Below the pieces are notes generated by a model. The model worked only from the letters and a program-made list of their open reading frames with translations. It was not told where the DNA came from and ran no database searches. The position numbers and the translations under genes were made by a program. Shown one piece after another: positions 26,429-33,933 of a stretch of DNA of 64,000 nucleotides. Location of the stretch: contig JAOSKN010000001.1 in NCBI GenBank assembly GCA_027493525.1, positions 1,674,001-1,738,000 of the forward strand. The letters run 5' to 3'. Position 1 is the stretch's first letter. Each line of letters opens with the position of its first letter. The DNA comes from Planctomycetota bacterium (lineage in GTDB: Bacteria; Planctomycetota; SZUA-567; H5-PLA8).

Positions 26429-26564
26429 GCTTGGCTCCTCGTTCGGTCACGCAACCATGAACCTGGACGGCCCCGCGGGACGCCTGTTCATACCTTGTGA
26501 CCGACAAAACCCCGTCCGTGGGACAGGATTCGGCGCACTTGGCAAATCCTTGTTTAGCAGAACC

Positions 26565-26593
26565 TTTATAGGGTTTCCAGCTAGGGCTGGCAA
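26565..26593 (-). promoter_or_regulatory. Sigma70-type promoter of the membrane-protein operon
   Basis: Minus-strand -35 TTGCCA (26593-26588), 17-base spacer, -10 TATAAA (26570-26565). Predicted start near 26558, giving a leader of about 130 bases before GTG 26428. Confidence 0.6.
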
Positions 26594-26856
26594 GAGGTGA
26601 AACCGAGATTCGAAAGGGCCGGCGGAGCCGGAATTCTGGGGCTCCGATTCGGGCTGGCGCAGCCTGTGGAGGTCGAAAAAAAGATGCACATGTTGGACTT
26701 GAGCTGAGTTGGATCATGGTTGGCTTGGGATAACAAGTGTCGGCTGTGAATATAAAATAGTATAATAAAAGTTACAATGTGCTTCATTGGTCTCTCGATC
26801 TTGAAAGACTCCCTTATTCAGGGTACTATCCTGATGAAATCCACTGCTTTTCCACA

Positions 26857-26898
26857 TTGATCAAAGTCAATAGGTATGATACTAACTGAAATTATACT
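26857..26898 (+). promoter_or_regulatory. Putative FNR/CRP-type site and -10 box of the BMC locus
   Basis: TTGATCAAAGTCAA at 26857-26870 differs from the FNR consensus TTGAT-N4-ATCAA by one base. A -10 box TATACT lies at 26893-26898, so transcription would start near 26905 and the site centre would be at -41.5, the standard position for FNR- or CRP-type class II activation. No good -35 box is present, as expected for an activator-dependent promoter. The leader would be short (about 16 bases) and begin at the AGGAAGGG ribosome-binding site. Motif and spacing were judged by eye. Confidence 0.45.
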
Positions 26899-26920
26899 TT
26901 TCTAGAGGAAGGGATCTCCC

Positions 26921-27532
26921 ATGTCCGATACTCAACTCCGCGCCTACTGCTTCCTCGATACCATGCAGCCTCAATTCGCTTCCTTCCAGGCGACCATCTC
27001 GCAGGGCTACCTGCCCATTGCAGAGCAGGCCTCCCTATTTGTAGAGGTCGCCCCCGGCATGCAGATTCAGCGCTTGCTTGATGTGGCCTGCAAATCCACC
27101 GCGGTGATGCCGGGGATGTTGATCGTCGAACGGGCCTTCGGGATGCTCGAGATCCACCATCCCGACCAGGGGGAGGTGCGGCAGGCGGGCGCGGCGATCC
27201 TTGAGTCGGTCGGCTTGGAGGAGTCCGGGGTTCAGAAGCCGAAGGTCGCCACGAGCAGCATCATTCGCAAGATCACCGATTACCACACCATGCTCATCAA
27301 CCGCACGCGGCACGGCGCGATGCTGCTGGGCGGGCAGACGCTGTACATCCTGGAAGTCGAGCCGGCCGCGTACATCCATCTGGCGGCGAACGAGGCCGAG
27401 AAGGCCAGCCTCGTGAATCTGCTGGAGCTGCGCGGCTACGGCGCCTTCGGGCGGCTGTTTCTGGGCGGCGAAGAGGCCGACGTCGTGGTCGCGGCCGAGG
27501 CGGCGGAGGCCGCGATCAAGTCGTTGGGCTAA
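26921..27532 (+). CDS. BMC-T shell protein (tandem BMC domains, double-stacking type)
   Basis: 203 residues made of two BMC domains (about 5-100 and 105-200). Three copies form a pseudohexameric tile in the microcompartment shell. Conserved wording AYCFLDTMQPQFASF, QGYLPIAEQASLFVEVAPG, VERAFGMLEIHHPDQGEVRQ, then HGAMLLGGQTLYILEVEP and YGAFGRLFLGGEE matches the CcmP/EtuD-like subgroup whose trimers stack face to face and have gated central pores. It probably handles passage of a larger substrate or cofactor. First gene of the locus, with a strong AGGAAGGG site and the putative FNR-regulated promoter just upstream. Confidence 0.92.
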   Translation: MSDTQLRAYCFLDTMQPQFASFQATISQGYLPIAEQASLFVEVAPGMQIQRLLDVACKSTAVMPGMLIVERAFGMLEIHHPDQGEVRQAGAAILESVGLEESGVQKPKVATSSIIRKITDYHTMLINRTRHGAMLLGGQTLYILEVEPAAYIHLAANEAEKASLVNLLELRGYGAFGRLFLGGEEADVVVAAEAAEAAIKSLG

Positions 27533-27539
27533 CGGGGGA

Positions 27540-27571
27540 GTTCACCGCAGAGGCCGCAGAGCACGCAGAGA
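27540..27571 (+). repeat. Family-3 repeat, single arm
   Basis: TTCACCGCAGAGGCCGCAGA followed by GCACGCAGAG, seven bases after the BMC-T stop. A clear inverted partner arm is not visible before BMC-H. Confidence 0.65.
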
Positions 27572-27636
27572 TGGTTATTGGGTGGGGCTTTGTCGAGTCG
27601 AAGCGAAGGGCCGAATGAGACCATGGAGGCATACCG

Positions 27637-27939
27637 ATGGCGGACGCACTGGGCATGATCGAGACGCGCGGCTTCGCGGCGATGGTCGAGGCCAGCGATG
27701 CGATGGTGAAGGCCGCGAAGGTCGAGCTGGTCGGGTACGAGAAGATCGGCGGGGGCTACGTCACGGCGATCGTGCGCGGGGACGTGGCGGCGGTGAAGGC
27801 CGCGACGGAGGCCGGGGCGCGCGCGGCCGAGCGGGTGGGCGAGGTCGTGAGCGTCCACATCATCCCGCGCCCGCACGCCAACGTCGATACGGCGCTCCCG
27901 CTGGGCCGCGAGGCCGAGCTGGCCGGCGCGAAGAAGTAG
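27637..27939 (+). CDS. BMC-H shell protein (single-domain hexamer)
   Basis: 100 residues, one BMC domain. [61 protein letters not shown] and [15 protein letters not shown] are textbook features; the GGGY segment lies where the central pore loop is expected in this family. It should be the bulk facet protein of the compartment. The short C-terminal extension ([14 protein letters not shown]) is typical. ATG 27637 follows GGAGG. Only this one BMC-H is encoded in the window. Confidence 0.97.
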   Translation: MADALGMIETRGFAAMVEASDAMVKAAKVELVGYEKIGGGYVTAIVRGDVAAVKAATEAGARAAERVGEVVSVHIIPRPHANVDTALPLGREAELAGAKK

Positions 27940-27967
27940 CCGTTAGCCGCGGATCGGTGGGCTTGTC

Positions 27968-29592
27968 ATGGACGACCGCAAAGTCGCCCTGATCGTCGAG
28001 CGCGTCGTGGCGCGCCTGCGGCAGCAGGGGGTCGGTTCGGGACCCGCGCCCGCACGCGCCCCGTCCGGCGCCCGCGCCCAGGCGGCCACGACGTGCTACC
28101 GCGACTCGCGGACGAGCCCGCTCGTCGCCGGCGCCTCACGCAAGGGGGAGCCCCCTGCCCCCCCTTGAAAAGGGGGGAACCGGCCCATGCGCCCTCGCAT
28201 GTTTCTGGCGCGAGCGGCGGGTCGGCGCCTTCGACCTGGTCGCGCGCGCCGGGCGGCGAAGGCGTCTATGAGGACGTGGACGCCGCCTGCCAGGCCGCGC
28301 AGCGCGCCTACGAGGAGTTCCAGGCGCTGGGCTTCAACGCCCGCGCGAAACTGGTCGAGGCGATCCGCGCGACGGCGCTGGCCAACCTGGAGCGCTGGTC
28401 TCGGGATGCCGTCGCGGAGACCGGGCTGGGGCGGGTGGCGGACAAGATCGAGAAGAACCGCCTCGTGGCGCTCAGGACGCCCGGCCCCGAGTTCCTTGGC
28501 CGGCCCGAGACCTTCACCGGGAGCGACGGGTTGACGACGACCGAGCGCGCGCCTTTCGGCGTGATCGCCTCGATCATTCCCTGCACCAACAGCACCGAGA
28601 CGGTCGTCAACAACGGCATCTCGATGCTCGCGGCGGGCAACAGCGTCGTCTTCGGGCCGCACCCGCTGGCGCGGAAGGTCAGCGCGGAGGCCGCGCGGGC
28701 GCTCAACAGGGCCATTCACGCCGCCGGCGGCCCGCGCGAACTGCTCTGCATGCTCTCCGATCCTTCGATCGAGAACGCCAACGCGCTGATGACCCACCCG
28801 CTTCCGCGGCTGGTGATGGTCACCGGCGGCGGGGCGGTGGTGCAGGCCGCGATGAAGAGCGGCAAGCGCGCGATCTGCGCGGGGCCGGGCAACCCGCCCG
28901 CAGTCGTGGACGAGACGGCCGATGTAGCCAGGGCCGGGCGCGACATCGTGCGCGGCGCGAGCCTGGACAACAACATCGTCTGCACCGACGAGAAGGTCAC
29001 GGTCGCGGTGGCCTCCATCGCCGACGAGCTGAAAGCGGCGATGCTGAAGGCCGGCTGCATCGAGGTGAAGGGCGCAGAGATCGAAAAGCTCACCGCGCTC
29101 GTGCTGGCCGAACCCGGCGGGCCGCGGACCGGCAAGCACGGCGCGCCCAACCGCGCCTTCGTGGGCAAGAATGCCAGCGTGATCCTGCGCGAACTGGGCG
29201 TGAACGCCTCCGACGAGATCCGCCTGGTCCTGGCCGACGTGCCCGAAGACCACCCGCTGGCCTGGACCGAGCAGCTCATGCCCGTGATGCCGTTGGTCCG
29301 CGTCCGCGACGCCGAGGCGGCAATTCACTACGCCGTGGCCGTCGAGGACAACCGCCGCCACACGGCTTCGATCCACTCGCGCAACATCGACCGGATCACC
29401 GCGTACGCGCGCGCGATCAACTGCTCGATCTGCATCGCCAATGCGCCGAACTTCTCGGGCCTGGGACTCGGCGGCGAGGGCTACACGTCCTTTTCGATCG
29501 CCACGCCCACCGGCGAAGGCAAGACGACCTGCCGCAGCTTCACCCGCGAGCGGCGCCTGGCCTTGTGCGGAGGAGCTTTGAATTTCGTCTGA
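27968..29592 (+). CDS. BMC CoA-acylating aldehyde dehydrogenase (PduP/EutE type) with N-terminal targeting helix; one frame break
   Basis: It oxidises an aldehyde to acyl-CoA with NAD inside the compartment. The first 20 residues, MDDRKVALIVERVVARLRQQ, form an amphipathic helix of the encapsulation-peptide type. A Pro/Ala-rich linker follows, and the catalytic part runs from about 28255: ASIIPCTNSTETVVNNGI, GNSVVFGPHP and the active Cys in DNNIVCTDEKV (codon 28981-28983). The frame breaks in the linker at a C7/G6 hairpin (28158-28177); one added base joins both parts. As written, translation of the helix ends at 28168, and the catalytic part could only start at a weak GTG (28093). The lactaldehyde or propionaldehyde specificity is inferred from the neighbouring aldolase. 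Confidence 0.85.
28141..28180 (+). repeat. G/C-run hairpin at the aldehyde dehydrogenase frame break
   Basis: A run of seven C (28158-28164) and a run of six G (28172-28177) form the 8-base stem CCCCCCTT / AAGGGGGG with a three-base loop; just upstream CAAGGGGG could pair with CCCCCTTG. Such tracts cause both real slippage and sequencing errors. Confidence 0.75.
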
Positions 29593-29621
29593 CGCGCGGG
29601 GGGTGGAGGGGGAGAGAGAGA

Positions 29622-29655
29622 GTGAACAGTGAACAGTAAACAGTAAACGGTAAAC
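29622..29655 (+). repeat. Family-2 repeat, left arm (GTGAACAGTGAACAGT)
   Basis: Tandem GTGAACA / GTAAACA units just after the dehydrogenase stop. The inverted right arm is at 31062-31125. The IS element is inserted between the arms. Confidence 0.8.
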
Positions 29656-30997
29656 GGCCAAGTGTCAGCAACCCCTAGTCACTTGGGGTCAGCAAAACTG
29701 TCATCGGGAAGCCGTTCGGGTCAATGGAATTTTGGTCGCAATTGGGGCTGGTAATGAAACTCTTGCAGCAGTGGCTGGACGGTCGGTTCCCTGCGGCGCA
29801 GCCCGTAGACGCGGATGCGCTCGGCCTTCAGATCGACTTCGGCCCGGACCAGGCGGTGGCCCCAATGGCGGCCGATGACGAAACGGTGACCGAGCATGTC
29901 GAAGCGGCCTTGCGCATTGCAACGGCGCAGGAAAATCAAACGGCCCTGGGGCAGGGGTGCCAGTTTCAGGCGCCATGGCTGCGGGAAGGCTCGACGGTTC
30001 GGCGCGGCCTCCTGGCGCGCCGTATACCGCGCTCGGAAGGCCGCCGTGTAGCGCTCGGCGTGGGCCTGGAGTTCCTCCCGCGAGGCGACTTGGAAGCGGC
30101 GCCAGACGGCTTGCTGCCAGCGCCCGTTGAAGTTTTCGATGGCGTTCTGGAAGCCCGGTTCGCGCGGCGGCGCGAAGACCGGGACGACGCCCAGTTGCAG
30201 GGACAGGCGTGTGACGCGGCCAAAGACGTCCGGCCGATTGTGGCCGCCTTGAAAGCGCGTGTCGTTATCGAACTGGGCATAGGTTGGCAAACCATCGCGT
30301 CGCCAGCGCGCCAGCAGGCAGCTAAGCACCAGCGGCGTCGTGGGTTGTGCGCTTACCCAGGCATCGGCCAAGTTGCCGTGCAGCGAGACACCCGTCAGCA
30401 CGTCCAGCAGCGGCCCGCCGGCGATGCGCAGGTCTTCGATGAAGTCGAAGCTGTCGAGTTCCGCGCGGCCCGCAGCCAACTCGGGCAGGTACCAGCCACG
30501 TGGCGGAGGGTTCCGGCGCAGACGGCGGCGGCCGTCGAGCGCGCCACGGCGTTCGAGCACGCGGCCGATGGTCCGCACGGCCGGCTGCGGCCCGCCCTGC
30601 TCCTGGAGGGCGCGACGAATGGCCGCGGCGCCGTGCTCGCCGAGCGCGCTGTGCGTTTTGAGTTGTCGGCGCAGGTCGAGGATCAAGTCTTCCAGATCCT
30701 CGGCGAGGCGGTTGGCGGCGCGTGGCGCGCCCGCGAGCCGGTCGTCAAAGCAGACGCGGTCGAGCCGTTGTCCATGGGCGCGCCGGACCCAGAGTTGGAC
30801 GGTGCCCAGAGACACGCCGAAGCGGCGGGCGACCTCGCGCAGGGAGACGCCGCGGCGCGCCAGCCGAACCATCTCTCGGCGTCGCTGGGCGAGCTTGTTT
30901 TTTGTCTCACATCCGCCTCCTGAATTGGCCGTTTAGAGGCTGATGGTGACCAGGGATTGCTGACACTCAAGTGACTAGGGGTTGCTGACACTTGGCC
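29656..30997 (-). mobile_element. IS481-like insertion sequence, 1,342 bp, with 7-bp target duplication
   Basis: The ends are inverted repeats: GGCCAAGTGTCAGCAACCCC at 29656 matches the complement of the right end at 30997 for about 30 bases, followed by a second TGTCAGCAA-like half on each side. The element is flanked on both sides by GGTAAAC (29649-29655 and 30998-31004), a perfect direct repeat as expected of a target-site duplication, although the target itself is a repetitive GTAAACA tract. The single transposase gene lies opposite to the BMC genes. The well-preserved ends indicate a recent insertion. It splits the BMC gene set between the dehydrogenase and the aldolase. Confidence 0.88.
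29721..30872 (-). CDS. DDE transposase (IS481/integrase-core type)
   Basis: 383 residues. An N-terminal homeodomain-like HTH (GVSLREVARRFGVSLGTVQL) is followed by a second HTH-like segment and an RNase-H-fold catalytic core with candidate acidic residues in ELDSFDFIEDL (Asp), YAQFDNDTRFQG (Asp) and FQNAIENFNGRWQQAVW (Glu). The C-terminal part is beta-rich. The visible in-frame sequence continues upstream of 30872 (KNKLAQRRRE) without any start codon, although an out-of-frame ATG follows a GGAGG site there, so the 5' end may carry a small deletion. The element could therefore be impaired. Confidence 0.85.
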   Translation of the reverse strand: MVRLARRGVSLREVARRFGVSLGTVQLWVRRAHGQRLDRVCFDDRLAGAPRAANRLAEDLEDLILDLRRQLKTHSALGEHGAAAIRRALQEQGGPQPAVRTIGRVLERRGALDGRRRLRRNPPPRGWYLPELAAGRAELDSFDFIEDLRIAGGPLLDVLTGVSLHGNLADAWVSAQPTTPLVLSCLLARWRRDGLPTYAQFDNDTRFQGGHNRPDVFGRVTRLSLQLGVVPVFAPPREPGFQNAIENFNGRWQQAVWRRFQVASREELQAHAERYTAAFRARYTARQEAAPNRRAFPQPWRLKLAPLPQGRLIFLRRCNAQGRFDMLGHRFVIGRHWGHRLVRAEVDLKAERIRVYGLRRREPTVQPLLQEFHYQPQLRPKFH

Positions 30998-31061
30998 GGT
31001 AAACAGTAACGGAAAGAGACGGCCCTCGTGAGTTGACCAGAGCGTTTTAGTCTTCGCAGCT

Positions 31062-31125
31062 TGCTGTTCGCTGTTTGAAGTACGCTGTTCACTGTTCACT
31101 GTTCACTGCTTACTGACTACTGGTT
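31062..31125 (+). repeat. Family-2 repeat, right arm (inverted)
   Basis: CTGTTCACTGTTCACTGTTC units, the complement of the arm at 29622-29655. Before the IS arrived, the two arms would have formed a hairpin with a loop of about 60 bases. Confidence 0.75.
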
Positions 31126-31129
31126 CTCC

Positions 31130-31897
31130 ATGTCCGACATCTCCTGGAACGAACGCGAACTCCGGCGCCTGATGGTGAAGGCCTGCCAGGCCCTGGAGCG
31201 GCGCGGGCTGGTGGCGGCGACGGACGGGAACGTCACCGCGCGGCTCTCGCCCGACCGCGTCCTGGTCACGCCGTCGGGCTGCTCGAAGGGGGAGGTGACG
31301 GAACTCTCGATTCTGGTCTGCGACCTGGAAGGCCGGAAGGTTCGCGGCAAACCCGGTCAGAAGATCTCGAGCGAGGTTCATTTGCACCTGGCCGCGTACC
31401 GCGAGCGGCCCGAGATCGGAGGGGTCGTGCACGCGCATCCGCCCGTGGCCAGCGCATTCAGCTTTTCCGGACGCGAGGCCTTGCTGCGCGAGCCGGTGAT
31501 TCCCGAGGTCGTCGCGCAGATCGGGCCGGTGCTGACGGCGCCTTACGTCACGCCGGGCACTCGGGCGCTGGCCGAGGCCGCCGCGCCGCTGCTGAAGGAG
31601 TGCGACGCGGTGCTCCTGGCCCAGCACGGCGCGGTGACGCTCGGTCCGGATCCCTGGCGCGCGTACCTGCGCATGGAAAAGCTCGAGCACGCCGCGGGGA
31701 TCCTGAAGGCTTCGGTCGAACTGGCCGGCTCCGAGTCCGCGGTCAAGCGGCTCACGCGCGCGCAGGTGAGCGAGCTGATCCGCAGCTACGGCGACCCGAA
31801 GCTGCTCAAGCGCTACGCGCTCGGCGAAGAAGGCGGCGACGAGAGCATCGTCGAGCGAATCGCCGAAGAGGTATTGAAGCGCCTGCGCGCGGGATAG
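31130..31897 (+). CDS. Class II aldolase (fuculose/rhamnulose-phosphate aldolase type) with C-terminal targeting helix
   Basis: 255 residues. Zinc-dependent aldolase that should cleave a deoxyketose 1-phosphate to dihydroxyacetone phosphate and an aldehyde (lactaldehyde if the substrate is fuculose or rhamnulose phosphate). Zinc and catalytic residues are in ISSEVHLHL (Glu), VVHAHPPVASAFS (two His) and LLAQHGAVTLG (His); ATDGNVTARL is the phosphate-binding segment. The last 20 residues, DESIVERIAEEVLKRLRAG, form an amphipathic helix after a flexible linker, as in BMC cargo. This strongly implies encapsulation with the dehydrogenase. The ribosome-binding site is weak because a family-2 repeat abuts the start. 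Confidence 0.9.
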   Translation: MSDISWNERELRRLMVKACQALERRGLVAATDGNVTARLSPDRVLVTPSGCSKGEVTELSILVCDLEGRKVRGKPGQKISSEVHLHLAAYRERPEIGGVVHAHPPVASAFSFSGREALLREPVIPEVVAQIGPVLTAPYVTPGTRALAEAAAPLLKECDAVLLAQHGAVTLGPDPWRAYLRMEKLEHAAGILKASVELAGSESAVKRLTRAQVSELIRSYGDPKLLKRYALGEEGGDESIVERIAEEVLKRLRAG

Positions 31898-31901
31898 CGG
31901 T

Positions 31902-31998
31902 GGAAAGGATGAAGGACGAAGTAGGAAGAATGAAGACCGAAGAATCGCGGCAGCGCCTGCCGTTCTTCTGCTTCATGCTTCATATTTCCTCCTTCCTG
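31902..31998. repeat. Family-1 repeat hairpin
   Basis: GGATGAAGGACGAAGTAGG arm at 31908 and inverted TGCTTCATATTTCCTCCTTC arm ending at 31997, with about 17 unpaired bases between them. It fills most of the gap between the aldolase and the HTH gene. Confidence 0.75.
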
Positions 31999-32005
31999 GA
32001 GCGAG

Positions 32006-32305
32006 ATGTCCGAGGCGGCCAAACCAGCGCCCGAGTTCCCGGAGGTCCTGACCATCGCGCAGGCGGCGGCGTACCTGCAACTGCACCCGCAGGTCGTCTA
32101 CCGGCACGTGCGCGCGGGCACGTTGCCGGCCAGCCGCATCGGGCGTACGATCCGCTTCAAGCGGAGCGTGCTTGATGCGTTCCTGGAGCAGACGGGCTGG
32201 GCGTCGGTGCATGAGTTTCTGCGCTTCCGCGAAGAGCGAGCCGCGCAGGCGGAGGCCGCCGAGCAGGTCCGGCGGCGGCGAAGGTTCTCGGTCGAAGTGG
32301 ATTGA
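32006..32305 (+). CDS. Excisionase-family helix-turn-helix protein (possible BMC regulator)
   Basis: 99 residues. The HTH_17/MerR-type motif covers residues 14-62: VLTIAQAAAYLQLHPQVVYR, HVRAGTLPASRIGRTIRFKR, then the SVLDAFLEQ recognition-supporting helix. A charged C-terminal helix (FREERAAQAEAAEQVRRRRR) follows. Proteins of this type bind DNA as small regulators. Lying inside the BMC locus and on the same strand, it is a plausible local regulator, but its target is unknown. GGAG precedes ATG 32006. Confidence 0.8.
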   Translation: MSEAAKPAPEFPEVLTIAQAAAYLQLHPQVVYRHVRAGTLPASRIGRTIRFKRSVLDAFLEQTGWASVHEFLRFREERAAQAEAAEQVRRRRRFSVEVD

Positions 32306-32308
32306 TTT

Positions 32309-32433
32309 CAACCACAGAGGGCACAGAGAACACAGAGTTTGAGAAAGGAACGACGGTAGCGAGGCTCGGTGGGGATTCGGACCTCCTTTTCCCCAATCCC
32401 TTCTCTGTGTGCTCTGTGCTCTCTGTGGTTAAC
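32309..32433. repeat. Family-3 repeat hairpin (ACCACAGAGGGCACAGAGAA type)
   Basis: Left arm at 32309-32338 and inverted right arm (TTCTCTGTGTGCTCTGTGCT onwards) at 32401-32433, nearly perfect over about 28 bases, with a 60-base loop, between the HTH and MEMO genes. Confidence 0.85.
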
Positions 32434-32454
32434 AACGCCGTAGCGAGGCATCCG

Positions 32455-33355
32455 ATGGCTGAGATTCGCGAACCGGCGCGCGCGGGCAGCTTCTACCCGG
32501 GGACGGGCGCGGCGTGCGCGCGAGAGATCGAGGCCTTGCGCGCGCAGGAGCCGGACGTGCCGGCGGACCTGCGCGGCGCGGAGATTCTGGGCGGGATCGT
32601 GCCGCACGCCGGCTGGCGCTACAGCGGCGCGACGGCGCTGGCGGTCTTCGACGCGTTGAAGCACTCGGCGCGCCCGCCGGAGACGGTGATCGTCTTCGCC
32701 ACCGCGCACCGGCCGGACGTGGCGGCGCCGTCCGTGCAGTCCGCGGGGCGCTGGCGCGTACCGGGCGGCGAGGTGGAACTCGACGCGGAGCTTGCCGCGG
32801 CGATGCTCGCGGAGGCCGGGCCGCGCCTGCTGACCGAGCGGGCTCGCGCGCACGAGGGCGACCATGCGATCGAGGTGCAGCTTCCGCTGCTGCTCGACGC
32901 GCTGCCCGGCGCGCGGCTGGTACCGGTCGCGTGCCCGCACGGCGTGGACGGGGGCCGCGCTGGGCCAGGCGGCGGCGCGCGCGGTCGAGCGGCTTGGCCG
33001 GAACGCCGTGGCTCTGGCGAGCACCGACCTGACCCATTACGGCAGCGAGTACTACGGCTTCGATCCCATGGGCGCGGGCCCCGAGGCGCACCGCTGGTCG
33101 AAGGAGGTCAACGACGGCGCGTTCCTGGAGCGGGTCCTGGCGCTGGATGCCGAGGGCGCGGCCGAGCGCGGCGAGGCCGACCGCAGCGCGTGCGGGCCGC
33201 AGGCGGCGGCGGCGGCCATCGCGTTCGCTCAAGCCCGCGGCGCGACCGAGGGCGTGCTGCTGGAGCACGTCACGAGCTGGGAGCGCGATCCCGAACGCGG
33301 CGCGCCCAGGAACTTCGTCGGCTACGCGGCAGTAGTGTTCGTCAGGAAAGGATGA
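32455..33355 (+). CDS. MEMO-family protein (AmmeMemoRadiSam system protein B type); one frame break
   Basis: About 299 residues after joining two frames. MEMO proteins share the fold of class III extradiol dioxygenases, and human MEMO1 binds copper. The pocket residues are preserved: His in IVPHAGWRYSG, His in FATAHRPD, His in ALASTDLTHYGSEYYG and Cys in RSACGPQAAAAA. The frame breaks at a five-G run near 32950; deleting one G gives the smooth PHGVDGAALGQAAARAVERL (first half ends PHGVDG). ATG 32455 follows GAGG. Neither of the usual partners (AMMECR1 domain, radical SAM protein) is nearby; the gene lies instead between BMC genes, which is unusual. Its role there is unknown. Confidence 0.82.
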
Positions 33356-33477
33356 ATGATGCAATATGAAGTATGAGGTCTAAAGGACTCCGGCATGCCG
33401 CGCAGAAGGGAGCAGTCCTCCCTGGCGAATCGAACTGCCGGAGCTTCATACTTCCTATTTCATACTTCATCCTTCCG
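33349..33477. repeat. Family-1 repeat hairpin
   Basis: AGGATGAATGATGCAATATG arm overlapping the MEMO stop codon and inverted TTCATACTTCCTATTTCATA arm ending at about 33477, around a 60-base loop that itself contains ACTCCGGCA / TGCCGGAG pairing. It separates the MEMO and BMC-P genes. Confidence 0.75.
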
Positions 33478-33494
33478 CAATTAAGGAGCGTCCC

Positions 33495-33800
33495 ATGTTT
33501 CTCGGACGAGTGATCGGCAACGTGCATGCGACGCGGAAGGACGAACGGTTGGGCGGGACAAAGTTCCTGCTGATCCAGCCCGCGCCGCAGGAGGACAAGG
33601 ACAGCTTCATGCCGGTGGTCGCCGCCGACCGGATCGGCGCGGGGGTGGGGGAGGACGTGATCGTCGCCTTCGGCCGCGCCGCGCGCCTGGCCATGGGCGA
33701 CGAGAACCTGCCCATCGAGGCCGCCGTGCTGGCCATCGTGGATGGGAAGGAAGTCCATCCGGAGGTGATACTGAAGAAAGGACTTGGTAGAGACAAGTGA
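33495..33800 (+). CDS. BMC-P shell vertex protein (EutN/CcmL family)
   Basis: 101 residues. Pentamers of this family close the vertices of the shell. MFLGRVIGNVHATRKDERLG, KFLLIQPAPQ, VAADRIGAGVGEDVIVAFG, and IEAAVLAIVDGKEVH are the characteristic strands. ATG 33495 follows AAGGAG. Only one BMC-P is in the window, whereas PVM-type loci often carry several. Confidence 0.95.
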   Translation: MFLGRVIGNVHATRKDERLGGTKFLLIQPAPQEDKDSFMPVVAADRIGAGVGEDVIVAFGRAARLAMGDENLPIEAAVLAIVDGKEVHPEVILKKGLGRDK

Positions 33801-33917
33801 ATAGTGAACAGTGAACAGTGAACAGTGAACGGTGAACAGTGAACAGTGAACAGTAAACTGAATCGGTGGATCGATGGGTCTGTACTGCTTTCACTGTTCA
33901 CTGTTCACCGTTTACTG
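33796..33917. repeat. Family-2 repeat hairpin (GTGAACAGTGAACAG type)
   Basis: About eight GTGAACA units from 33796 to 33857 and an inverted CACTGTTCACTGTTCACC arm at 33891-33917, between BMC-P and the ACT-domain gene. Confidence 0.85.
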
Positions 33918-33933
33918 ATTTTTGGAGTTCTCC

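Larger units (their letters stand above)
26429..26920. other. AT-rich divergent control region before the BMC locus
   Basis: 492 bases without a gene, markedly AT-richer than the surrounding DNA, especially 26690-26905. It holds a minus-strand promoter (26565-26593) for the membrane-protein operon and a plus-strand promoter with an FNR-like site for the microcompartment genes (26857-26898). Nothing else was assigned. Confidence 0.7.

Noticed and set aside
27968..28168. A separate 66-residue protein before the aldehyde dehydrogenase
   Set aside because: Its first 20 residues are an encapsulation-type helix expected at the start of the enzyme, and its end falls in a homopolymer hairpin, so it is read as the 5' part of the same gene.
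29622..33917. CRISPR array suspected from regularly repeated GTGAACA and GAAGTAT units
   Set aside because: Units are 7-8 bases, directly adjacent without unique spacers, and arranged as inverted arms; no cas gene is present.
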